From Helicobacter bilis (lineage in GTDB: Bacteria > Campylobacterota > Campylobacteria > Campylobacterales > Helicobacteraceae): a DNA stretch of 64,000 bases. Made by a program: the position numbers and the translations under genes. Numbering within the stretch: position 1 is the first letter of the stretch; each line of letters begins with the position of its first letter. Positions 10,213 to 22,881 of the stretch are shown piece after piece. A model generated the notes under the pieces. The model saw nothing but the letters and a program-made list of their open reading frames with translations. It was not told the origin of the DNA and ran no database searches. Location of the stretch: the NCBI RefSeq assembly GCF_001999985.1, contig NZ_CP019645.1:992001-1056000 (forward strand), written 5' to 3'.

Positions 10213-11389
10213 CTATTTTCGACGTAAAAAACGCATAAAGTTTCTAGGATATTCAGAAATATCACGGACTCCTTGAATAATTTTTCTATATTTAAAACAA
10301 TAATGTAGGAAATCCGAAGGAAGATTCCAATACTTTGCACTTATGCGTCTAAATTCTAAATGTGTTCTTAGCCAATACCCATCACCACATCTCTTTGCAT
10401 CATTTGCACCTTGCGTAATGATATGATCTAAAAATGCTGATATTTGTTCAGTATAAAATTCATGCGGATTAAAATTATTAAGAAATATAGGTTCTCTTAA
10501 TATAGATTCAAAAGCATAAGAATCATTATCAATCCTTTTTATTTCGTCTACTAAATCCTTAAAAGTTGGAAAATTGTGTGCGTTAATAAAGGCTTTTGGG
10601 TTTATTTCATAATCAATGAGTGAGTGAGAAATATTAGGGATTCTCATATCAAAGGTATCATTACCCCCCCCCCCCCCGATTATTTATAGCTTCATTATTT
10701 TTAGAATCTAAAGATATATTTTCATTATTGTTTTCTGTATTTTTATGGACTCTAAGGCTTGTATCTCCCCAATAGATTGGCACACAACCAGCTAAAAACG
10801 CATCAAATAGCTTTTCTGTGAGATAGCCCGGATAGCTTGAGTTCTCAAAGCAAAGATTAAATTTATAGGACTTTAACCACTCAATTTTATCATCGACATT
10901 TCCGCCTATATTGTTTTTCCATCTACCACCAGAATCTACTCTTTTATATTTACTTAATGCTTCAAAAAACATATCTCTCTTATCTGTTAAGGCATTATTG
11001 CTTACCATAAAACCACAAAATTTTTCCTTTTTATCCAGCAGGCTTATCCTATTATCCATCTCTTTTTGTCGCATTTCATCACAAAAAACCCAAAACATAT
11101 AGGGCAATCTCAGATGTCTATCTCCAAACTTAATATAATCATAGTCTATACTATAATCTGCTATGTTATAATCTGGACGAATATTCTCTGCTGTATAAAA
11201 AATACGCACACAATCATATTTTAAATGTTCATAACCACAAGGTCCATAAAGAATGAAATCAGGCTTATCGCTATATACTACATCATATTTCTTTTGTAAT
11301 ATCTGAATGAAAAAATTATTGTAAAAATTTTCTTCGCAATCCTTATTCCACCAGTCAAGAACACGCATTTTTACTTGCTGTTTTTGCAT
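10213..11389 (-). CDS. Phase-variable alpha-1,3-fucosyltransferase (GT10), out of frame as sequenced
   Basis: The upstream part (11389 to 10661, 242 residues) carries the GT10 GDP-fucose-binding signature FENSSYPGYLTEK followed by FDAFLAGCVPIYWGD. It then runs into 14 Gs and stops at TAA. The remaining 144 residues continue in the neighbouring frame to 10213. With 13 or 16 Gs the two parts join as one protein of about 391 residues (391 with G13). Helicobacter enzymes of this family add fucose to LPS O-chains to make Lewis-type antigens. The start at 11389 has AAGGA at good spacing. As sequenced the C-terminal third is lost, so the enzyme is probably inactive. The two fragments would otherwise look like separate genes. 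Confidence 0.85.
10664..10677 (-). repeat. Poly-G tract (14 G on coding strand) in fucosyltransferase
   Basis: Fourteen consecutive C on the plus strand. With 14 the reading frame meets TAA directly after the tract. 13 or 16 would restore the downstream frame. It lies after the catalytic signature. Confidence 0.95.
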
Positions 11390-11434
11390 ATATTTCCTTA
11401 AAATCTTAATGTATCAACGAAACTTTGGATTCTA

Positions 11435-12358
11435 TCATATTTTACTAAAATGTTGCATACCAACTGATTTACCCATAGAGATTTGAGAATCTAGCTGCCA
11501 TATTTTATCATCTTTAATGAGCGCACTAACTGCAGGATTTGCGATGAGAATCTCAAAATCAGCTGTTAGTCTCTCTCCATTATCATAAAGTTTCTGCGTG
11601 ATAATGCCCTGCAAACATGTCGCAAGATTTGCGCGTATATTACAATCACTTTGCTTCATACCTATCATTCGCATTATAGCGTCCATGCAGTTATTCGCAT
11701 GAAAGCTTGCAAGCACTAAATGTCCGCTTAAAGCATGTGTGATAGCAAGAGTTAAGACTTCTGGGCTTAGAATCTCGCCTATTAGAATCACATCAGGATC
11801 TTCTCTTAGACTTGCAATAAGGCTAGATTCAAAGCTTTTAGAATGCAAACCTATCTCTCTTTGATTGACTAGAGATTTATTGCTTTTATGGATATATTCT
11901 ATTGGGTCTTCTAATGTTAGGATATGTTTTTTTGTGGTTGTGTTGATATGATTTATCATAGCTGCAAGGGTCGTGCTTTTACCAGCCCCAGTTGTGCCGC
12001 ATACAAGGATTAAGCCGCTTGTGTTTTCACAAATCTTTGCTAGGGCTAGGGGTGCTTGTATAGAATCTAGTGTTGGCATTTGATTATTATATATACGGAT
12101 AGCATAACTCGCACCATTTATAGTTGTAAATTTACTGATACGGCATCGCACTTCCCCAATGTACACACTAACACTTTGCTCGTTTTCTAAGTCTTTGCAA
12201 AGGTTTTCTAATGAAGTTATGAAAGGCATGATACTAGAGGCTATGTTATAAAGCAATACCTGCTTTTTCACACGAAAATAGATTCCATTATGTGTTAGGT
12301 GAATATCACTTGCATTATGTTTTATTGCATCATTTATCACCTGTTCCAAAATATTCAT
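11435..12358 (-). CDS. PilT/GspE-family secretion ATPase
   Basis: This 307-residue ATPase has Walker A CGTTGAGKST at residues 120-129. The Asp box (LTLEDPIEYIHK), Walker B-like DPDVILIGEI and the His box near LVLASFHANN are present. This is the PilT branch of the type II/IV secretion ATPases, which power pilus retraction or pseudopilus dynamics. At 307 residues it is somewhat shorter than standard PilT (about 340), mainly at the N-terminal domain. The two pilin-like genes lie directly upstream (13-base gap), so it probably serves that pseudopilus. Confidence 0.8.
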   Translation of the reverse strand: MNILEQVINDAIKHNASDIHLTHNGIYFRVKKQVLLYNIASSIMPFITSLENLCKDLENEQSVSVYIGEVRCRISKFTTINGASYAIRIYNNQMPTLDSIQAPLALAKICENTSGLILVCGTTGAGKSTTLAAMINHINTTTKKHILTLEDPIEYIHKSNKSLVNQREIGLHSKSFESSLIASLREDPDVILIGEILSPEVLTLAITHALSGHLVLASFHANNCMDAIMRMIGMKQSDCNIRANLATCLQGIITQKLYDNGERLTADFEILIANPAVSALIKDDKIWQLDSQISMGKSVGMQHFSKI

Positions 12359-12371
12359 ACACTTCCTTCCT

Positions 12372-12767
12372 TTACTCTAAAATATAGCGTTTCGCATATC
12401 TCAATGGGTGTGTGCTTAATAGCGTTTGTGAGTATATCACAATATCTAGCACTTGCACTTTTTTATCAGCTTGAGATTTACCCTCTTTTATAGTTGCGTT
12501 GTGAAAAATGTATTCCCCATAAAAATGCGGGTCAAACTGGATAGAATCTTTTTTGCAATCCTTACTTGCATATTGTTTATAACATTGCAAGGCTATATCA
12601 TGCAAGGTCTTTGCGTATAGAAGCGATTGCTTTTGAAAATATAGCATAAGTGTTATATCCTGCTTTATAGTAAGTGTCCGCAGAGTATGCAAGGCACTAA
12701 GGCTTATAGCAAGTGTGATAAGCAGAGCATAAAGGCTTATAAAACTTTTCTTTGTATTAAAAGACAT
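12372..12767 (-). CDS. Pseudopilin-like small membrane protein
   Basis: This 131-residue protein has one N-terminal hydrophobic helix at about residues 10-28 and a periplasmic-type remainder with two close cysteines (QCYKQYASKDC). It lacks a clean prepilin cleavage site. Its position, 4 bases after a gene with a perfect prepilin leader and 13 bases before a PilT-like ATPase, suggests a minor pseudopilin or pilus accessory protein. Confidence 0.45.
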   Translation of the reverse strand: MSFNTKKSFISLYALLITLAISLSALHTLRTLTIKQDITLMLYFQKQSLLYAKTLHDIALQCYKQYASKDCKKDSIQFDPHFYGEYIFHNATIKEGKSQADKKVQVLDIVIYSQTLLSTHPLRYAKRYILE

Positions 12768-12771
12768 GGAT

Positions 12772-13284
12772 TTATATCTTTGTTTTTATTGTGGGCATTT
12801 TTTGTCTTACTTTTTCAAGGATTATAGAATCTGCTATACATATATTGGTAGAGCAGATTCTATATGAGAGAATATCATGTGAGTTTATCTTTTCTCTAAC
12901 AAACTGCATACTTTTGACATTATGCAATAAAATGGCGTTGTTAAAATACAGATTATCATTTTGTAAGGTTAAATTAGCCTTTGTGGCATTTAAAGAAAAA
13001 TCCATATATTCGCCTTTATCTGTATCAATAAAAAGCTTGTCATATTGCTCCCATGATATGTTATTTGGTGCTATTATAATGCTTTCTGGCTTTATACTGC
13101 TTAAATGTCTATTGATAAAAAGCTGTGTTTCAAAAAGACTTGCATTTGTTACAAGAAAATGCTGTATTTTGTAGTTTTGTGCTTTTAAGGCACTTATGCT
13201 TTTCATAAGGCTTACCCCTAAGATTCCAAGAACAAATATCGCAAGTAGCACTTCTAGTATGCTAAAGCCATATTTTGTATTCAT
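12772..13284 (-). CDS. Type IV pilin-like / pseudopilin with prepilin leader
   Basis: A class III signal is present: MNTKYG, then FSILEVLLAIFVLGILG. The predicted cleavage is after Gly6 with Phe at +1 and Glu at +5, the hallmark recognised by prepilin peptidase. The frame is open upstream to 13449, but that would put 55 extra residues before the leader. The ATG at 13284 gives the expected 6-residue leader and a 170-residue protein, though its ribosome-binding site is weak. It follows gyrB closely on the same strand. No prepilin peptidase gene is visible. Confidence 0.75.
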   Translation of the reverse strand: MNTKYGFSILEVLLAIFVLGILGVSLMKSISALKAQNYKIQHFLVTNASLFETQLFINRHLSSIKPESIIIAPNNISWEQYDKLFIDTDKGEYMDFSLNATKANLTLQNDNLYFNNAILLHNVKSMQFVREKINSHDILSYRICSTNICIADSIILEKVRQKMPTIKTKI

Positions 13285-13467
13285 GCTATATTTTATGCGT
13301 TGCAAGTGAAATCCATATTGTGTTAATTTTATGTAGTATTGTAGCAGATTTGATTTAGGGGTGGATTTTTTAGATACTTTGCCAATAATAGAGGTAACAA
13401 GTTTTGCATTATTACTTTTGCAAACACACATAAAATTCATATTAAGCAAATGTGATACTTGACATAA

Positions 13468-16946
<3,479 letters not shown>

Positions 16947-17154
16947 GCGTTTTCCCTTTTAATAAAGTATAGTGGTTATAGTAGTGTGCTTGAATAATGT
17001 GAATAAAGTTTTTTATTTTTGTTTTAAAGCGTTAATTAGGCACTTTTTGGCATTTGTATTTTGCTATTTTTATTCACATTTAATTCATTTTTAGGACACA
17101 AACAAAGTAAGAAGTATAACAAAAATATATTGGAATATGGCTTTATTTTCGTAG
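16947..17154. other. Probable oriC part downstream of dnaA (two perfect DnaA boxes)
   Basis: The dnaA-dnaN gap contains TGTGAATAA at 16998-17006 and TTATTCACA at 17070-17078. These are both perfect consensus DnaA boxes, in opposite orientation. AT-rich DNA lies between and beyond them. H. pylori has a bipartite origin flanking dnaA, and this matches the downstream part. The promoter of dnaN may also lie here. Confidence 0.6.
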
Positions 17155-18477
17155 TTATTGTGTATTTTGTTTGAGTTTTGATAAGAGATTTTGCACTTCT
17201 ATTTTTAGTGCATTGTCTTTTTCCATTTCTTGTTTGATTGATTTTATTTGTTTGCTTACTGCACTATGGTCTTTTAGGTTTAGCTCTGTTGCAATATGGG
17301 GAAAAGTCGTATTGATTGCTTCTCTTGCGATATAGGCTACTATTTTTCTTGATCTTGCTATGATTTTTTTACCCCTTGTTTTTGTTTTTATTTCACTTGG
17401 TTTAATGTTATATTCTCTTGCTATAAGATTGACTACATCATCAAAGTTTGTGGCTTTTTCCTCTATTTCTCTGTCTTTTAGTATATTTTTTACTATTTCA
17501 AGTGTTATTGGTATATTCATAATTGACATATTGGCGTATATATCAATGATTGTTCCTTCTATTTCGCGTATATTATCATGGAGTTGTGTGGCGATAAAAT
17601 TTATTATATTTGGTTCAAGCGTAATGTTATTTAACGCACATTTTTGCTTAATAATATTTATTTTCATATCAAGCTCTGGAGATTCTATCTTTGTCATCAT
17701 ACCCCCTGCAAAGCGGGATTTTAGCCTTTTTTCAAGTTTATCTATGAGTTTTGGGGCTTTGTCGCTTGTCATTACGATTTGTCCGCCTTCTTGGACTATG
17801 ACATTAAAGGTATTGAAAAATTCTTCTTGGAATTTATCTGTATTTGATAAAAACTGCACATCATCAATGAGTAAATAATCACATGAGCGAAATCTCTCTC
17901 TAAAATGTTGCATTGTGTTGTTTTGGATTCTATGTCTGTATTCATTAAACATACTTTCTGCGGTTATATATACAATTTTTGCGTTTGGTGTTCTTTCATA
18001 TACAGCATTGCAGATAGCATATAATAAATGCGTTTTTCCTAATCCTGTGTTGCCATAGATTAAGAGTGGATTCCATTTACCTTGATTTTTTGCTATTTCT
18101 TTTGCGGTTTCAAAGGCAAATTTATTACATTCGCCTACTATAAAGCTATTAAATGAAGAATTTTTATTTATGAAAGTTTGATTATTTGTAGTTATGTATT
18201 TTCTAGTTGTATTATTTTCTGTGGGTGTTTTATTGTGTTGATTTTTTGTTATAAATTCTATTTTGATTTCATCGATTGTCTTAACTTCTAGAATCTTTAG
18301 CATAAGCTTTGTGTATTTATTCTTCGCCCAGTTTGCTATGAATATATTTGGGGCTATAAAGATGAGATGATTTGGCGTTGAGTTCATAGAATCAAAAGAG
18401 ATTTTACTTATGTATTGTTGATATTCATTTTCTGGTATTTCATGTTGGAGTCTTTGAAGTAGGTTTGTGTTATCCAT
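17155..18477 (-). CDS. dnaA: Chromosomal replication initiator DnaA
   Basis: This 440-residue initiator has an N-terminal domain I, a linker, an AAA+ core and a C-terminal DNA-binding domain. The core contains Walker A GNTGLGKTH, Walker B LLIDDVQFL and a sensor region. The C-terminal domain contains the signature DHSAVSKQIKSI and the helix YNIKPSEIKTKTRGKK. The frame extends to a GTG at 18498. The ATG at 18477 has AAGGA at correct spacing, so I chose it. DnaA boxes lie on both sides. Confidence 0.96.
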   Translation of the reverse strand: MDNTNLLQRLQHEIPENEYQQYISKISFDSMNSTPNHLIFIAPNIFIANWAKNKYTKLMLKILEVKTIDEIKIEFITKNQHNKTPTENNTTRKYITTNNQTFINKNSSFNSFIVGECNKFAFETAKEIAKNQGKWNPLLIYGNTGLGKTHLLYAICNAVYERTPNAKIVYITAESMFNEYRHRIQNNTMQHFRERFRSCDYLLIDDVQFLSNTDKFQEEFFNTFNVIVQEGGQIVMTSDKAPKLIDKLEKRLKSRFAGGMMTKIESPELDMKINIIKQKCALNNITLEPNIINFIATQLHDNIREIEGTIIDIYANMSIMNIPITLEIVKNILKDREIEEKATNFDDVVNLIAREYNIKPSEIKTKTRGKKIIARSRKIVAYIAREAINTTFPHIATELNLKDHSAVSKQIKSIKQEMEKDNALKIEVQNLLSKLKQNTQ

Positions 18478-18479
18478 AT

Positions 18480-18625
18480 TTATCCTTAGTATATTCACTT
18501 TTTGTTTTCGTAGTATAGTATAAAAATAGTGAATTAAGCTTATAATTATATATTATACATGAATATTAAGTGAATATTAAGTGAAAAAGACATGAATATA
18601 ATGTGAATTAGAGTTTATTGGTATT
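18480..18625. other. Probable oriC part upstream of dnaA (clustered DnaA-like boxes)
   Basis: Within about 130 bases lie TATTCACTT (18492-18500), TAGTGAATT (about 18537-18545), AAGTGAATA, AAGTGAAAA and TGTGAATTA (18602-18610). All share the TTCAC/GTGAA core of Helicobacter DnaA boxes. A very AT-rich stretch (about 18541-18567) could be an unwinding element. The dnaA promoter should also lie here. Confidence 0.55.
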
Positions 18626-19800
18626 TAATGCAGAATATATTGCGATGAAGTAAAGCTAGTCTATATAAACAGAGAATCTAATAAATGTTCTTTAATAAAC
18701 CAAAAAATAATATACATATATGAAATTATACAATGCTGTATAATACAAAGAAGTCTCATAATGTCATAAAAAAGGTAAAAACTAAAAAAGTAAAAAAGTG
18801 TTTTGCCTACCTTAACATGACAAGCTATAGAAAAGCTAAAATAAGCTTAATAGTAAGCCAAATGGCCTACATTCCAAAGTTTAATTTTCAAGTTTTAGGT
18901 TGTTGATTCTAAAGATTTAGAATCATGAGTGAGTTTTTTTACATGTATCTCAACATGGTAAGGTTAAAAATGAAAAAACAAGTTAAAAAATAGTATCTAT
19001 TGGCTATGCAAAACACAGCATAGTAACTACAACTCATAGTGCCAAAAGCTATGAGATTATCTCTTAAACTTTGTCATGTTAAGACTATGTCAAAACACCT
19101 TGTATAGAATCTAGCGCATGAGATTCTATTTGCACCCTTAAGCCCTGCACCCACCCAAATATAAAATATCCTTAAACCTCTCTTTCAGTCTTTAAAAAAA
19201 GACTTGTAATTATGTTAAGCTTTATTGTTATGCAATAATAACAAAGCTTAACATAATGAAAATATAGATTGCCATGAGCTTTTCTGTAAAACTTGCAATG
19301 ACAAGATTTAAAGTTTAACATGTTATTAATATGCTTTTTGTCATTGCAAACAAAGTGAAGCAATCCAAACCCTTGCCATATCTATGTGTATAAACCCAAC
19401 CTTGTCATATTTGCAAGTGTGGGCAAGAGCTTCGCTCGTGCAAATGCGTAAGCATGAAATATCTAAATATCTAAACCTTAGAATCTTATAAACCTTAGAT
19501 TAGAATCTTAAAACAAAGATTACTTAGCTTAGTCTATGCTAGATTTTTCGCTACGCTCAAAATGACAAGGCAAGTTAAAATGGCAAAGAAAGCCAAAATA
19601 ACAAATAAAGTCAAAATGACAAAAGATTTAAAACCTGTAAAAGTATCAAAGAACACATAAGGTTAAAGTTTTAGAATCTATTATGCCTATCTAAAATCAG
19701 TTAAGATATAGATTCTAAAATTACACCCTATAAAGCCCCTAGCCCACATAAAGTGAGAGAGATTGCCACGAGCTTCTTTGCAAGTCTAGCACATGACATA
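18626..19800. other. Long non-coding stretch with many degenerate repeats
   Basis: No convincing gene is present over almost 1.2 kb. The region carries many imperfect copies of short words seen elsewhere between genes. Examples are CTTGTCATGTTAAG and ACATGACAAG, GCACCC clusters at 19131-19153, and GCTTCGCTCGTGC at about 19430. An inverted pair, GATTGCCATGAGC...TTGCAATGACAAG (19268-19303) and TTGTCATTGCAAACAAAGTG with AGCAATCC (19337-19367), is also present. It looks like a landing zone for repeats next to the origin. A 63-codon minus-strand frame at 19172-19363 falls inside the repeats and is unlikely to be a gene. Confidence 0.6.
19559..19630 (+). repeat. Imperfect 18-base tandem repeat, four units
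   Basis: Four consecutive units begin AAAATGACAAGGCAAGTT, AAAATGGCAAAGAAAGCC, AAAATAACAAATAAAGTC and AAAATGACAAAAGATTTA. Spacing is exactly 18 bases. The first unit follows a copy of the dispersed CGCTACGCTC motif. Confidence 0.75.
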
Positions 19801-19804
19801 AAAT

Positions 19805-19833
19805 AATCTCTTATATCAATGCTATAAGAGATT
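19805..19833 (-). terminator. Hairpin downstream of the autotransporter
   Basis: AATCTCTTATA and TATAAGAGATT form an 11-bp perfect stem around a 7-base loop. On the minus strand it is followed by ATTTTATG. It lies 40 bases past the autotransporter stop. Part of its arm is repeated at the gene's own 3' end. Confidence 0.6.
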
Positions 19834-19872
19834 AAAATTGCCAATCAAACCCTTATATTAAACTATAAGAGA

Positions 19873-22845
19873 TTAAAATTGCCAACCAACTCTTACATTA
19901 ATGTTATGAGTTTTTACTTGCGCACCAAACTCACCACCATAAGATAGGTTAATAGCTGTATTTTGTCCTAGTTTAGCTCCTAGTCCTGCTTCTAGCACAC
20001 CTACAAAGCTATCAATGTTATTTGTAGCATAGAAAAGTCCATTTTGCACATTTATAGAGCTTACAAAGCTATTACCTGCCATTGCATAGCGGATACCTGC
20101 TTTAATAGTTGGGAATAATGATATTTTCTCTAGTTTAATAGCTTTTGTATATCTAATTTGTGCTAATAGATACATAGGTGTTGCTGTTGTGCCTTTTATT
20201 GTTTGATTATTAGCTGCTGTATTAAAGCTATTAAATGTAAGTTCTGGCATAATCACTGCTTGTTGCATTAGACCTATTTCTGGTGTAATAAAGCCAAAGT
20301 TTGTAGGCATATCTAAACCAAACAATGCACTTGCACTAAAGCCACTTACAAGTCCTGTAGCTTCTCTTGTAGTATCCATTAAAGGTGTTAAGCGATAGCT
20401 ATTTGCAGCTAACATAGCATTAGCTTGAAGTTTTACAAATGGCACTAGACTTAGACTTGCTTTATTTACTTGTCCTAAAGGCATTTTAGTATGCACACCT
20501 GCCATAAAGCTGCTGCCTAGTGATTGCATTTCAGCACCAACTTTACCTGCATTTTGACTTTCTACACCAATGTGTGCTCCAAATAATACACCATTATCAA
20601 GAGCTTTTGCAGCACCACCTACAAAGCCCATAGCACTTCCATTTGTAGCAGCAAAGCCTGTAGCAGCAATGCTTGATGTAGAGAAGTATGGAGTAGCAAA
20701 ACCTATCCATGATTTATTTGCTCTCTCTTTTTCAGCGAGTAATAATGCTAGTTTTTCTTCTTTTGCTTTAGGATCTTTTTCAGATTCTACTGCTTCTGCT
20801 AATTCTTCTAGCTTAGATTTTTTACTTGCACCTGTGTATTGTGCAGATATAGCACCCTCTCTTGGATAAGAAAGATTTCCTATCTCACCTGTAGCTACTG
20901 CATCAAACACACCATCAATAATGCTTTGTGCGCGTGTCATTTGAGAGTTCATATTAGCAATAGATTGGATAGCACCTAATGCGCCTATTGATTTGTTTGC
21001 TTCAACGCTGATAGTCATAGCACCATTACTGAAGTTAATATCATAGATATTTTGTGTAGTATCTATTCTACCCTCAAGGCTTTGGGCTAGAGTATCTTTG
21101 ATGTTTCCGCCTTGTGCGTTTTGAATAGCATTTGCTTTAATAAAGTTTTTCAAATCATAGGCTTCACCTACTTGAAAGCCTTGTCCTATATTTACGATAA
21201 AGGCTTTATCCCCTGCTGCTCTTGCATTGCTTACACCCTCAAGCTTGATTGTAGCATTTGTGTTGCCATCAATCTTTATCGCACCATTTGTATCATAGCT
21301 TGCTTTATCTTCAAGCGTTACAGCAAAGTTTTTGCCAAGCACTGCTGTGCCAGCTTGTGCAAAGTTTAGCGAACCAATGCTACCGCTATTGCTTATATGT
21401 GCTACGCTATTTGTCTCATTCAGTGTGATTTTATCTATGCTACCGCTATTTGTGATTGTTAAATGCTCATTTGCAGTTGCTGTGCCACCTTTTAGTGTAA
21501 TCTCACCAGTGATACTACCAGAGTTTGTAAGGTTTATGTTTTTACCTTGTAGTAGCGTTGTGCCGCTAATTGTCCCGCTATTTGTGATACCGCCACCTTT
21601 TGCGTCTTTATCTTGTCCTTCACCAAACTCAATAGCACCAGAGATTACGCCCTGATTGTCTATGCTATTGATTTTACCATCTGCGGCTGCTGTTTTCATC
21701 TCGATTTTAGAGACGATTTGTCCGCCTGTAAGGTTTCTTATCGTATGTCCTGCTTTAGATGCTGTTTGCCCTATGGCTACATTGGTTGCAGTCTTTTGAT
21801 CGCCTATTATACCTTGATTTTCTATCACACCATGATCGTCATTGAAAGTGATTTTTGTGATTTCACCGCCATGATTATTTACGAGTTTTGAAGCATTTGC
21901 TGTGTCTTTACCGCCGCTTAATTTTACTTCAGCACTGATTGTGCCAAAGTTGGTAAGTGTAGATTTATTTGTGCCATTCATAGTGATAGCACCAGATATT
22001 GTGCCATTATTCATAATTTCTGTTACGCCACTTGCTGTGATAGTTCCTTCAATCTTGCCATTATTTGTAAGGTTAAATTGTCCTGTGGTTGTTGTAGCTG
22101 ATTTGATAGTGCCATTTTCTTCATTTTTGATAGTCAAGCCACCAGCAGCACCTGTTATAGCCCCTGTTTCTATTGTGCCGCTATTATTGACTGTAACAGC
22201 CCCTTCAGCACCAGTGATTGCACCCGTGATTTTACCTTTATTATCGATTGTAGTGATTGACTGCTTAGCTTCTATCGCACCACTCCATTCAGATTCTGCA
22301 TGGGCGTTGTTTATTGTGAGTTTTTTATTATCTCCCTTTGCACTTGCCCCTGTTACTTTTTTACTCCATTTTGCTGCTGCTTCAGCTGTGCCATTCTCGA
22401 TGACAAGCTCACCCTCATACGCTTGGGCGTCAATCTCTGCATTCCATGAGTTGCTTCCGCCCACTTTATTTGTGATTGTGATTGTTGGATTTTTATTGTC
22501 TGCGTTAATGGTGAGTTTTTTATCCCCAGAAACCCCACCGATTTTATCTGCATTGTTTATAATGGTTGTTGTGTTGCTGCCTAGTGTCTGTTCCGCTGTG
22601 AATTTGGCGTTTTGTCCAAATGTTAATTCTGCTTCATTATGATTATTTTTAAGGGCATCAGAGCCAATATCGCTATTTACTTCTTTAGCAAAAAGAGGGT
22701 TAGTTACCCCCCCCCCCCATAGTGTAAGGGCTGCTACTATACTCACTTTAGCTAGTGTATTTGCCTTAGCTAGTGTGCTTGCCTTTGCTTTTGTCTTTGT
22801 ATTGCCTTGTGCCTGTGCCATTATGTCGTGTTGTAGTATTGACAT
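19873..22845 (-). CDS. Phase-variable autotransporter (type V secretion), in frame as sequenced
   Basis: This 990-residue protein has a long N-terminal region and a signal peptide whose hydrophobic part ends at LFA (residues 51-53). The passenger is built of repeated NNSGTISGAI-type strands that predict a beta-helix (about 60-620), with a linker and helical segment to about 720. The C-terminal autotransporter beta-barrel ends in Phe (VRVGWQF). The poly-G tract encodes Trp-Gly-Gly-Gly inside the signal peptide. With 12 Gs it is in frame, and other lengths not congruent to 12 modulo 3 abolish export and translation. The start at 22845 has AAGGAG. A role as adhesin or vacuolating-cytotoxin-like surface protein is possible but unproven. 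Confidence 0.88.
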   Translation of the reverse strand: MSILQHDIMAQAQGNTKTKAKASTLAKANTLAKVSIVAALTLWGGGVTNPLFAKEVNSDIGSDALKNNHNEAELTFGQNAKFTAEQTLGSNTTTIINNADKIGGVSGDKKLTINADNKNPTITITNKVGGSNSWNAEIDAQAYEGELVIENGTAEAAAKWSKKVTGASAKGDNKKLTINNAHAESEWSGAIEAKQSITTIDNKGKITGAITGAEGAVTVNNSGTIETGAITGAAGGLTIKNEENGTIKSATTTTGQFNLTNNGKIEGTITASGVTEIMNNGTISGAITMNGTNKSTLTNFGTISAEVKLSGGKDTANASKLVNNHGGEITKITFNDDHGVIENQGIIGDQKTATNVAIGQTASKAGHTIRNLTGGQIVSKIEMKTAAADGKINSIDNQGVISGAIEFGEGQDKDAKGGGITNSGTISGTTLLQGKNINLTNSGSITGEITLKGGTATANEHLTITNSGSIDKITLNETNSVAHISNSGSIGSLNFAQAGTAVLGKNFAVTLEDKASYDTNGAIKIDGNTNATIKLEGVSNARAAGDKAFIVNIGQGFQVGEAYDLKNFIKANAIQNAQGGNIKDTLAQSLEGRIDTTQNIYDINFSNGAMTISVEANKSIGALGAIQSIANMNSQMTRAQSIIDGVFDAVATGEIGNLSYPREGAISAQYTGASKKSKLEELAEAVESEKDPKAKEEKLALLLAEKERANKSWIGFATPYFSTSSIAATGFAATNGSAMGFVGGAAKALDNGVLFGAHIGVESQNAGKVGAEMQSLGSSFMAGVHTKMPLGQVNKASLSLVPFVKLQANAMLAANSYRLTPLMDTTREATGLVSGFSASALFGLDMPTNFGFITPEIGLMQQAVIMPELTFNSFNTAANNQTIKGTTATPMYLLAQIRYTKAIKLEKISLFPTIKAGIRYAMAGNSFVSSINVQNGLFYATNNIDSFVGVLEAGLGAKLGQNTAINLSYGGEFGAQVKTHNINVRVGWQF
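22707..22718 (-). repeat. Poly-G tract (12 G) in the autotransporter signal peptide
   Basis: Twelve C on the plus strand. Read on the coding strand as TGG GGG GGG GGG G, the frame is open with 12 (ON). Confidence 0.95.
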
Positions 22846-22881
22846 ACTATCTCCTTAAAATATAAAGTAAATGAAATGCAA

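Noticed and set aside
10213-11389. Two separate genes instead of one fucosyltransferase
   Set aside because: The second fragment has no start with a ribosome-binding site, and the frame is restored exactly by one G less. A single phase-variable gene is simpler. A sequencing error in the tract cannot be excluded.
19172-19363. 63-codon minus-strand frame in the repeat region
   Set aside because: It lies over the inverted repeat words and has no good ribosome-binding site or homology-like features.
21902-22642. Plus-strand 246-codon open frame opposite the autotransporter
   Set aside because: It is antisense to a clear beta-helix coding region, Val/Ile/Pro-rich without family features, and lacks a ribosome-binding site. 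The long antisense frame follows from the repeated codons of the passenger.
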